From: Pterobdella sp. o SKG-2022
Taxonomy: Eukaryota > Annelida > Clitellata > Hirudinida > Piscicolidae
NCBI GenBank assembly: GCA_964035795.1
Contig: OZ038326.1
Coordinates: 3,627,259 to 3,691,258, forward strand
Direction of reading: 5' to 3'
Length of the DNA: 64,000 nt
Shown here: positions 11,001 to 18,134 of the stretch, piece by piece
Layout of the letters: each line of letters opens with the position of its first letter
Numbering within the stretch: position 1 is the stretch's first letter
Made by a program: the position numbers and the translations under genes
The notes under the pieces: model-generated
What the model was told of the DNA's origin: nothing
Seen by the model: only the letters and a program-made list of their open reading frames with translations
The model's database searches: none

Positions 11001-13812
11001 AAAAAAAACAACAACGCAATAACAAGATAAATAATAAAAATAATAAAACGGGTCTGAATTACATGATGGTATAAAGATTAACTCAATGTCAACATTGTTT
11101 TCCTCCTCATATTCTTCATCCTCATTATCAACTTGTGATAACACCCTACATTCTCATTAAGTTTCCTTGATATTAGAGCTTTTCATCTCATAAAAAACAA
11201 AATAGTTATGAAGAAGATTGTTAGGGTTATGAACTTATGATAAAAAAGACATAAACAAGATTGGTAAAATGTTTTATGAATATTATCATTTACCATACAA
11301 AACATACAATGGAAGAATATGAATTATTGAAGAAAAGCGTTAGAGAAGAACTATTAACTATATCATTTTTATAAAACTCACAAATAAGGGTCAAATTAAA
11401 ACTAATATAAGCATCTTTTTCAATTTTTCTTGGTTTTTTGAGCTTTAGACATTTCAAGATAAATTCTTTGTTTTATCGAAACTAAGTTTCTAAGTTTCGA
11501 TAATTTCAAACTATCATATTTCTTTAGGTATGAATTATGGTAAGGTTGGACATGTTGAAAACTTTAGCTTTGGCACAACAACAAAAGTAACTAAAAATTT
11601 CTTCATTTTAAATATTTAACATTGAAAGTTTGTAAAAAATACCAATTATATATATTATATAGATACACACCAGATAATGTAAGTTACTCTTACGAAAAGC
11701 TTGGTGTATGAAGTTTTTCAATAAACCTTAGTGTTTGTTTCTATTATATATATTATAGTGTCTTCTTAGTTTGTCATATACTTATGTTTCGTTCTAACTT
11801 GCTTCCATTTATTTATTATACTTTTTTTTTACATTATTTTCGTTAGTTAATTTCGTTCCTGATTTAGTTTGTAGTTAATTTCCTATTCTCATATAACTTT
11901 ATGTTCTCTCTTATTTTTATTTTTAGATTCAATTTTGTCATTATTTTAAAAAATAAATACATTTTTTAGTTCCAAAAACAAAAAAAGTTCTGAAAGATGT
12001 ATAACTTAATAAGATTAATAATTAATATTGGAAAAGCTATCATACACAAATTTTGTTTGGAGGCAAGATTCCAATGTCGATAGCCAATTGAAGTTGGTGC
12101 TATTTAAATAATGTGATGATGAAATGAAGGTGATCCTTCGAAGGATAAATCTACTTTTGAATGACACTAAATGAGAAATGACACGAAACATGCAGTATAT
12201 AAAACTTAATCATTCAAGTTTCATCATTACAACATAACGATCTAAAAATAACATGGATCATCAATAAAATTTAAAAAATTGATGTGAATAATGAGTGAAA
12301 ATGAAGAAATGACATAAATGAATAAAAATTGAAGAGAATAAATTATTGAAAAAATAAAGCTAAAATAAATTGAAATGATGTCACTCTTAATTAAGTTATG
12401 CTACTGTTTATTTCACATTTATGGTGTTTTTATGTTCTATTCAGTTATTGTTTCATTTGATGTATTTTTATCTCTTTTATCTGGTCATGAACTGATTATT
12501 GACTGAAGTTCAAGATAAAAGTAAATATGTTTTTGATATTTCTTATTGAAAAGTAAATTTTGCTTAGAGAATAATGTTCATCTATTAAATATAACAATCA
12601 AGGAAAGTGACGCAGTCAATGAATATGATGGTATCAAATTAAAACCAAAATCTTCAAAAATAACAACAATAAAAATAATAAAAGTAATAATTAACACTTG
12701 AGTTAGAAACTTTATCAATTTTTTTGAAGAACAGTCATTTTTGAGTATTTATAATGCAATAAAGATAGGGTTCTAGCAAACTAGATTATAAAACATTTAG
12801 AGTAGATATAATTTTTGCTCTTTCCAAAATAAAATTTATCACTGTTTTCAAAACATCAAATTTCATCCTAGACAAACTCTAAAAATAAGAACAAACAAAT
12901 AATTTACTAAGCATAAACAAAAAACCAAAGACTGACCATAAGTGAGTTGTTTGCCATTGTGAGACCATGAAAGGATGGACGGATGGGGATAGGCATATGC
13001 CTGGCATTCTACACTGTCCTCCTCAGTTCCCAGTTTCAAGTACTGGGTACTGGGGCTTAAGAGTTTTATAGGTTCTGTGAAATGTTTTGAGATAAAGTTA
13101 TAACTTGAATGTAATGATAATCTTTATATAATAATCTTTCACCATAAAACTTTTATTATTATATAGATTTTATTCTAAAACTATTTCTGTTATAAATTTT
13201 TATGAATTATAAAAATAATAATAAAACAGCATATGGAGTTTAACCTCTTACCATAAACATAAATGTTGTATGTTGCTTTTTGCTCGTTTTTATCGAAACA
13301 TTTGTACTGCCCTTCATCATCGTGATTAATTGATGCAAAATTCAAAACGTTCTTCTCTTTGGTTTTTGTATAATACACTGTAGACCTACTGTAGTATTTA
13401 ATTCATACTTATTACTATCTATGTCCATTGTAAATAAGCTTTTTTAAAAAATGCTTTAGCAACTTTGATGGGTCACTGTAGATTACTTTTATGTCGAAGT
13501 TGTCTACCCAGTAAACCTCACTGATTGGTGAGCCCTCGGAGATACACGTGATAGTATATTTTGACCCTTTCTGCAACACTTGGAAACCATCGTCAGGAAT
13601 AATTTTGACGATTGTTGAAACTGGAGTTGTTGTAAAGGATTATTATATTTGCGTGAAATAAAACCAAATTGAAGTTGCTAAATTCAAATTATGGTATCAA
13701 TTGTACGGTAAGTGTTTTAGATACAAGTTTCTTGAACAAATTCGCTAAAACTATCAAAATAGAATTTTAATTTACCTGTTTTAACACACAACAAAAAAAC
13801 TATTAAAAACAT
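2719..13812 (-). CDS. NCAM / Fasciclin II-type cell adhesion molecule (20 exons)
   Basis: Homophilic cell adhesion receptor of the NCAM/Fasciclin II/ApCAM family, expected on neurons. Exons (minus strand): 13776-13812, about 13464-13620, 13252-13388, 12937-13074, 9359-9502, 8244-8317, 7721-7940, 7444-7577, 7170-7284, 6859-7004, 6553-6754, 6332-6424, 5989-6156, 5632-5751, 5267-5388, 4864-5047, 4290-4482, 4107-4163, 3655-3775, 2719-2787. The sum is 2631 nt, about 876 aa, near NCAM-140 length. Order: signal peptide, five Ig domains, two FN3 domains, transmembrane helix, Ser/Asn-rich tail. Family-specific marks are TWEGQVRNITC in Ig5 (vertebrate NCAM has VYTWEGNQVNITC) and DATCYY right after the membrane helix (NCAM DVTCYF). 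Introns between extracellular domains are phase 1. Less certain: the end of exon 2, the end of exon 10, the start of exon 11, and the C-terminus. Confidence 0.9.
3587..3601 (-). CDS. NCAM-like alternative terminal exon, form B
   Basis: A pyrimidine-rich tract ends in gctcag at 3602-3604 and is followed in phase 0 by VHFL-stop. The implied intron (3602-3654) is only 53 bp, shorter than its neighbours (roughly 120 bp and more), so this is either a second C-terminus or a false acceptor. If the 53 bp is retained, the frame stays open and adds a hydrophobic tail ending at about 3583. Confidence 0.3.
   Translation of the reverse strand, partial: VHFL
3655..4163 (-). CDS. NCAM-like cytoplasmic tail exons 18-19
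   Basis: Exon 4107-4163 (acceptor caccag, phase 2) reads DDQASHQQEEKNNLINLH. The donor AG|GTTGGT joins the phase-2 acceptor catag at 3776, giving Arg, then NETSSNGNNTNINISNN and KSFIVSSYSTSTYRSE to 3655 (donor GAG|GTTGGT, phase 0). The phase agreement across three consecutive junctions is the main evidence. The tail is Asn/Ser-rich, with many possible phosphorylation sites. Confidence 0.7.
4290..4482 (-). CDS. NCAM-like transmembrane exon
   Basis: Acceptor accacag, phase 1. A short juxtamembrane linker (PSISQASTLQRQSR) is followed by the helix NVLIGILTIFLLVVVFAFLI and then DATCYYQRGTSL. The Asp-x-Thr-Cys-Tyr just inside the membrane is a hallmark shared with NCAM and Fasciclin II. The donor is GA|GTTAGT, phase 2. 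The 193-nt length fits 2 + 63 codons + 2. Reading through the donor meets a stop at about 4250, which supports splicing here. Confidence 0.9.
4864..5388 (-). CDS. NCAM-like FN3 domain 2 (two exons)
   Basis: Exon 5267-5388 (acceptor aacag): KPEPVELISASTSNKTWYDV then GLPIKHVVRHRK, matching NCAM GGSPIRHYLVRYR; donor AAG|GTGACA, phase 0. Exon 4864-5047 (acceptor ccag): EDWVRQSTTANHHNITNLPS, CTIQVDLIAINGLGSSN and FYVYIDYE; donor A|GTGAGT, phase 1. This is the last extracellular fold before the membrane linker. Confidence 0.9.
5632..6156 (-). CDS. NCAM-like FN3 domain 1 (two exons)
   Basis: Exon 5989-6156: PGQPSVKISRYFPGEVWLVV, GFIPLIGVHVDV and FNFTLD, donor GATG|GTGTGT. Exon 5632-5751 (acceptor aacag): DERKRVRGLRAQSSYTLRVS then NARGNGEVREISVTTRNA, donor A|GTATGT. 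The L-x-x-x-x-Y-x-x-R-V-x-x-x-N-x-x-G pattern is a typical FN3 F-G strand. Phases are 1-1 and 1-1. Confidence 0.9.
6332..7004 (-). CDS. NCAM-like Ig domain 5 (three exons, acidic insert)
   Basis: Exon 7004 down to 6859 or 6877: EVHTWEGQVRNITCKVKSNP then EVNW. Exon 6754-6553: a Glu/Asp/Lys-rich insertion of about 45 residues, then DILQQHPIVSLGDDVYFSVL. Exon 6424-6332: WYTLFNTMVCSVVNEVGATN then ISVNITRA, donor A|GTCAGT. Phases run 1-0, 0-1, 1-1. Only this Ig domain is split in three. The acidic middle exon lies where the C'-D loop should be. Its acceptor (after aatgag at 6755) has a poor pyrimidine tract, so its 5' edge is uncertain. Confidence 0.8.
6455..6525 (+). repeat. (ATCT)n microsatellite
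   Basis: Tetranucleotide run with two GCT interruptions, lying in the NCAM-like intron just upstream (minus strand) of the Ig5 middle exon's end. Confidence 0.9.
7170..7577 (-). CDS. NCAM-like Ig domain 4 (two exons)
   Basis: The 5' exon 7444-7577 reads VTPKILSFKNISC... and LLVCVYEGNVLPNITYHGQS, with a phase-0 donor GAG|GTAGAT. The 3' exon 7170-7284 reads GKATLRIHADKPGKHECFVS and DNAEAYVDIT, with a phase-1 donor T|GTGAGT. Both disulfide cysteines are present; the core Trp is replaced by Tyr. Two extra cysteines (ISC, TEC) may form a local disulfide. Confidence 0.88.
7721..7940 (-). CDS. NCAM-like Ig domain 3, 3' exon
   Basis: Acceptor ccag|GTG, phase 0. It reads YNVTFYLNDKAL (Phe where the core Trp normally sits), then LLALRTDNGVLRCEAENHVG with the second Cys, then AVNVSVV. 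The CEAENHVGED ending matches the NCAM Ig3 pattern CIAENKAGEQ. The donor chosen is GTGG|GTTGGT (phase 1); GTT|GTGGGT four bases earlier is possible. The intron upstream (7941-8243) carries a long AAT repeat. Confidence 0.85.
7975..8060 (+). repeat. (AAT)n microsatellite in an NCAM-like intron
   Basis: AAT triplets with a few ATG and AC interruptions, in the 303-bp intron that splits Ig3. Confidence 0.9.
8244..8317 (-). CDS. NCAM-like Ig domain 3, 5' exon
   Basis: Acceptor gacag. It reads APEIEKWPVEQMIREGTSLS then LQCK, with the first Ig3 cysteine. The 74-nt length fits phase 1 in and phase 0 out. The donor is AAG|GTTGCC. Confidence 0.85.
9359..9502 (-). CDS. NCAM-like Ig domain 2, 3' exon
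   Basis: Acceptor tctcag at 9503-9505. It encodes KKYKEVRGKSLLVKDVRKSD then TGVYGC and NHSRTFSIKVIVQ, aligning with NCAM Ig2 (SLLVKDVRKSDTGVYGC against YLQIRGIKKTDEGTYRC). The donor is A|GTTAGT, phase 1. The 144-nt length fits phase 1 in and out. Confidence 0.9.
9503..12936 (-). other. Long intron inside Ig2 of the NCAM-like gene
   Basis: 3434 bp, AT-rich. It contains an acidic minus-strand ORF at about 11050-11150 and a 22-nt AG...GT island at about 10379-10400. Neither keeps the Ig2 frame, while the flanking exons join perfectly in phase 1. I treat all of it as intron. Confidence 0.75.
12937..13074 (-). CDS. NCAM-like Ig domain 2, 5' exon
   Basis: Acceptor cacag, phase 1, joined codon GAA. 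It reads EPIKLLSPSTQYLKLG..., SVEC, and SILSWSHNGKQLTY, so the B-strand Cys and core Trp are present. The donor is TATG|GTCAGT, phase 1. The 138-nt length fits 2 + 45 codons + 1. It joins across a 3.4-kb intron to 9502. Confidence 0.9.
13252..13620 (-). CDS. NCAM-like Ig domain 1 (two exons)
   Basis: The first half (from 13620, acceptor ctccag) reads STIVKIIPDDGF..., then KYTITC with the first Ig cysteine and VYW with the core Trp. The second half (about 13388 to 13252) reads VLNFASINHDDEGQYKC, the Ig D-x-G-x-Y-x-C motif, and ends TAT G|GTAAGA, a strong phase-1 donor. The internal junction is ambiguous: the weak donor GTTGCT at 13463 (phase 2) joins acceptor 13388 in frame, and GTGACC at 13476 (phase 1) joins 13377. 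A better-looking GTAATC donor at 13486 is out of phase. Confidence 0.8.
13776..13812 (-). CDS. NCAM-like exon 1: start codon and signal peptide
   Basis: ATG at 13812, an in-frame stop upstream, then MFLIVFLLCVKT and a G|GTAAAT donor, phase 1. The hydrophobic stretch is a short but typical secretory signal. The first base of the next codon joins TT of exon 2 to give Val. Confidence 0.8.
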
Positions 13813-14082
13813 AATTATAATTAAAAAGTTAACTGTTTTCGTAATTCACAGTACTCATTTTCAGGACAAAAGCAAAAAAACTGAAATCGATAAAAAATAT
13901 CAGTTAACAACTTTTCGAAAATAAATTTATATAAATTATTTTTTTTTAAAACTCAAATTTTTTCAATGTAAATTTGTTACGGTTTCAAATTTTACACATA
14001 TATACAAAACATATATACAAGGCTCTAAAAGGTGGAGTTTAGTAGTAATAGTTTAGTAATAATTAAACTCTGGTTCCGTAAA
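13813..14082. promoter_or_regulatory. Shared head-to-head promoter region, NCAM-like / MED22
   Basis: Only 270 bp separate the start codons of the minus-strand NCAM-like gene and the plus-strand MED22. The interval is AT-rich. A TATA-like tatataca repeat lies at about 13998-14018, closer to MED22. A shared or bidirectional promoter is inferred from spacing alone. Confidence 0.5.
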
Positions 14083-14502
14083 ATGAGTAGAAAAATGTTG
14101 CCTCAGTCAAAAGAAGCTCAATTAAAAGCTTACCAAAAAAGACTTAAAGACGACATTAAGTCAATGTACGAAAACTTCGGAGAAATATTCAAACTCATTC
14201 GTATTGATGATGATTCAATTTTTGGAAGGGCTTCTCAGGCGGAACAAGATCGTTTGGAAATTGAAGTTAGATCAGCTAATATGGTAAAGTCTTCCGAATC
14301 TCTGATGAAACTAGTTTCAGAAATAAAACAATTTCTCATTCTGAACGACTTTGCCCAAGTTAATGAATCTATTAGAGCCTCTGTAGACTATAATAACAAG
14401 CTACAAAACAAAATTGACAGTCATATTGTGTCCATCAGAGATGAAATGATATCAGAACTTTATGATCTTGAAGAAGAATATTATTCTTCAGAATATAGAT
14501 AA
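14083..14502 (+). CDS. MED22: Mediator complex subunit 22 (Surf5)
   Basis: Subunit of the Mediator head module, bridging transcription factors and RNA polymerase II in the nucleus. The 139-aa product matches MED22 along its length: LPQSKEAQLKAYQKRLKDDI near the N-terminus, ESLMKLVSEIKQFLILNDFA in the centre and ISELYDLEEEYYSSEYR at the end. These correspond to the human LPQSKE, SLMKLVSDLKQFLILNDF and LYELEEEYYSS blocks. The length equals the short (about 140-aa) vertebrate isoform. It is intronless here. I chose the ATG at 14083 because the homologous region starts just after it; the frame is open 17 codons further upstream, but without an ATG. It lies head-to-head with the NCAM-like gene. 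Confidence 0.95.
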   Translation: MSRKMLPQSKEAQLKAYQKRLKDDIKSMYENFGEIFKLIRIDDDSIFGRASQAEQDRLEIEVRSANMVKSSESLMKLVSEIKQFLILNDFAQVNESIRASVDYNNKLQNKIDSHIVSIRDEMISELYDLEEEYYSSEYR

Positions 14503-14597
14503 ATTTCCTTTTATTTTATAATATTAATATTTTATAATATTTTTTATTTCCTTATAGATCATTACTTTCAAAGAAACTGGATTACAATAATTTTGGC

Positions 14598-14603
14598 AAT
14601 AAA
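14598..14603 (+). promoter_or_regulatory. Poly(A) signal AATAAA for MED22
   Basis: AATAAA lies 96 bp after the MED22 stop and just before the next small ORF, so the main MED22 transcript may end before that ORF. Confidence 0.5.
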
Positions 14604-14629
14604 GAATCCAAGTACATTATAAAATAAAA

Positions 14630-14794
14630 ATGGACAAAATTTTAGCAGCCATTTTGATTTTGGTTCTATCATTTTTGCTTCAATATGGTTATCAAGTATA
14701 TAAAACTTTCAACTCGAATGAAATACTTTTTGACATGACTGACACTCAAGAAAGTGCTGTCCAAGAACCCCATGAGATATACATCCAGGATTGA
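14630..14794 (+). CDS. Small ORF, 54-aa single-pass membrane peptide
   Basis: ATG in a good context (aaaATGG), 127 bp after the MED22 stop. It encodes MDKILAAILILVLSFLLQYG followed by YQVYKTFNSNE... and a polar acidic tail ending EIYIQD. The first 20 residues form a signal-anchor or signal-peptide helix. It is too short for family recognition and matches no conserved micropeptide I know. It could be a second cistron read from a MED22 read-through transcript, since the AATAAA at 15107-15112 would serve it, or an independent small gene. The uneven composition (hydrophobic N-terminus, soluble C-terminus) argues against a chance ORF, but only weakly. Confidence 0.45.
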   Translation: MDKILAAILILVLSFLLQYGYQVYKTFNSNEILFDMTDTQESAVQEPHEIYIQD

Positions 14795-16419
14795 AGCTCG
14801 GACATTTCAGCTATTATTTCCTGTTAATCATATTATCTATTTGATGGTTTTTTTTACATAGGACATCAAATATTTTCATGCCATTACTTTGGAATCAATC
14901 ACTGATACTCATGTTTAATTGTAGAACAATGTAATCCTATTATTCTGTTTTATGTTCATCTGCTGTATATTTTTAGGTTCTATGGAAATACACTATGAGT
15001 AATGCCTTAGCTCATTTCCAAATTCCAAACATTTTTCGTTTTATAATCCATTATAATGAAAATATGTCGAAACATTTAAGTTAATTTAGCGCAGTTTTTT
15101 ATATGGAATAAAGCATGTTCACTTGTAACTTCATTCCTAGTCACCAAAAATCATTTAATTGTTTTTTGGTACGTCAAAAAGGTTGGCCAAAAAAACTAGT
15201 TAACTTATTGTCTAAAAACCTATATTTGTACCCAAAGGCCTTTAAATCTAATAGTGAGCTCCAAGATAGATAACTCAGTTTGTCGAAAAAAATCGGTTTT
15301 TAATCGTGGGTTCTATTTATTTCAGAGCATGTGTTTTTTTATTCAAAGAAAAAACAATAATTATTAGATAGTTTTTTATTTAAAGGTAAAAAAGTAGCTC
15401 AGACTAACCACCATCCTAAAACAGGTTTTAGGCTCTCATTGGAACAAACGTTTTTGGGACATTATATAGGGGCTAGGATTAAAGCGATGCTTCTCATACC
15501 TCCTCGATCATCTCTGTAGTTGAAGAACATGCTATCTTTCCACGATAAACTTTTTAATCTTTGGAAGTTTACTTTGGTTAATTACTTGAGTAAGTGATGC
15601 AATATTTATAAAGCACTTGCTACAAATTTAATGTAGCAAAAACACACTGTGGAACAGGTGCTAGTTGTCAGCCCAAGCAAGATCAAACTTGGCAACTTTA
15701 GGTAATTAGTCTGAGCTTTACGGGCCGGTTTAATACGAATATTCATGTAGAATTGTTAAATTCTAAATCTTTATTCACTTAATGATATTAAAAGTAATTA
15801 TATTTTCAAGCCAAACAAAGGATTCAATGATATACAAAACATAATAATTTTACATAGATTATATTTTCTCTATGTTTTAAAACAATCGAAAGAGTTGTAA
15901 AAGGTTTTCATATTGTTTATGATATTCTTAAAACAAAAAATAACAAAATTGCGCTTTTTATGAATCAAAACCCGAAATTTCATACATATGGTGTCTTGAA
16001 GACTTTTGGCATGAGTTGATTGATGAAAATTAATCGAAAGATTTGTCTTTATGAAACGCGGTTAATTCCCAAAAAAGACACTTTTAATAAAGTTTTGTCA
16101 CAACTGTCAAGTGAAACTTCTCAAAGGAACAAATTAAACTCGAAAATGGAAAATATGGAAACATCATTTTCAGGAAGTCATAAAAATAAATGATAATTTC
16201 CGTCATTTTAATAAATTTTTCATTTTAATCGCATAGATTTAAATAAATAATCACTGCACTTCCTTCATTTAAATAATTATTTTAGCGAATTTTTGAAAAA
16301 AAGCTATTCCTCACGAGTTCTTTAAAAAAAAGCATGAATATTTAAAAGGAAGAAATGCTTTTTAATAAATATCCCTATAAAAAATGCATTTATCATTTTG
16401 GAGTGTTTTCACACACTAA

Positions 16420-16630
16420 ATTTTATTTATTTACATTTATATAGCACACTTTAACATAAATTGAACATGTATCAGAGGCGCTTAAAGGTACAAATATATC
16501 TTATGAAGAGATTATAGTTTATACAAATAAGTCTTGAGTGATGATTTGAATGATTGGTGAGGAAGTGGTCTGATTTCATTAGGAAGAGCGCTCCATATTG
16601 AAGGTGCTGCATGGCTGAATGATTTACTGA
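16420..16630 (+). repeat. Dispersed repeat remnant (tttatatagcac family)
   Basis: The order is: a tttatatagcac start, agaggcgctta, a moderately GC-rich middle, then aggaagagcgctccatattg and ggtgctgcatgg. This layout is common in invertebrate interspersed repeats. A related gaatttatatagcac head occurs at about 8200. The family name is not known to me. Confidence 0.4.
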
Positions 16631-18076
16631 AATTTTGAAAATTATTTAAGAATAATTTTTAGCCAATTAAGCAGCAAAAACAGAATAAATTCAAGGCCTT
16701 TTTTAATGGATTCGTATTAAATGGACCTCAAGCAATGAATTTCTAAAGAAATATATGTATTATTTTTTATAAATCATAAGAAATGAAAAAATCGTTAAGT
16801 TTTTTTAACTTCTTTATGGTTAATTTAATTATTCAGAAGCATCTTGTTTGTATGTCGACCAGCAGTCAGCCCGAATTGGGGTTTCGGTTACCCCTTTGGT
16901 ATGTTTCCTTGTGTACAAAAAAAATAATTTTTTTGCGTTTAAAATAATTTATGAAAAATAAACATTATACGTGTTTTTAAACTTGTTTTCAGCTTTATAT
17001 CATAACCCATTTCTACTTATGGATAATAATACAATTTTGTTTACAAAACTGTCGTTTCTTAATAGTAACAATATCTTTATTGTTATGATTTTTTATTTAT
17101 TATTTATCTCACTTTTTAACAACCTATATTTCAAATCACGATAAATCATAAATTAATGGTTCTAACATAAAGTTCTCTGATGGAAATCGTATTAGTAATT
17201 AAAAAAGGTCACATTAATATGAGAGCCATAGTATTTAGTAAAAAGCTGGTTGGAAATCGATTTAATTTGCCGACTGTTTTCAAATCCTTGGTTGATTTTT
17301 ATGTTTATATATTGATTATAATGAGTAATGATAGTAAATTAGATATATTAAATAACCTTAAATTAAAGTATTTATAGGATAAAATATTTTTGTGTTTTAT
17401 TGCTTTAGATTATAATTTTGGCACAAATATAGCTTCATAAAAATATATTTTTTAGTTTTTTATTCAAAATACAATTCAATATGGTTAATTATTGAAAAAA
17501 ATATATACATAATAATTCATAAAAGCAGTCAGTCAATATATACAAAAAATTGTATCTAACAAATGGTTGACGATAAATAATAAGAGGTAAAATACCACTA
17601 TTTAAAGCTGAACAAACAATTAAATCTACGAAATATTCTCACTAGTTTTGAAGATTTAAATGATTTATTGAAATATTTTTTTAATTGGTTTGGTATCCAA
17701 ATAAAATGACTCATCACATTAAACACAATAATGGTCTAAAAATAGCAACAAAATTCGAAAGGAAATCCAAAATTTTATCTGAAAATTAGCGTTATTGCCG
17801 GATTTTTATAACCTAGTATTCGCAATTATAAAACACCATCGATTACCACAAAAAGTTTGGATGTCTTAATAATACTTTATAGATCTTGCGAAAGACTTAC
17901 AAACAAGCGAAAATAGAGAGAAAATGTATCATTGGAGAATAGCTCCGAATGTGAAAAGCAATAATGAATGCTTCCCAATACAGTTGAAAATTATTGTGTT
18001 TTGTTGAAGAACATTTCAGCAACACGAAAGAATTTAATACGCTGATGTTTCAATGTGATGGCATGACTTCAAATCT

Positions 18077-18082
18077 TTTATT
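18077..18082 (-). promoter_or_regulatory. Poly(A) signal (minus strand)
   Basis: TTTATT on the plus strand reads AATAAA on the minus strand, 53 bp beyond the stop of the 644-aa gene. Confidence 0.5.
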
Positions 18083-18134
18083 GTCTGAAACGCCATTTTC
18101 ACACTAATCAACACTCTAGAAATCTAATATAGAA

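Larger units (their letters stand above)
14795..18134. other. Intergenic region
   Basis: AT-rich spacer with a plus-strand AATAAA at 15107-15112, a dispersed repeat at about 16420-16630 and a short repeat motif at about 16870-16900. A 65-codon ORF at 17180-17377 has no coding character that I can see. Confidence 0.6.

Noticed and set aside
10908..11144. Acidic minus ORF (VDNEDEEYEEENNVDIELIF)
   Set aside because: Resembles the Ig5 acidic insert and could in theory be an alternative exon, but it lies inside the Ig2 intron and is not needed; its ends are poorly defined.
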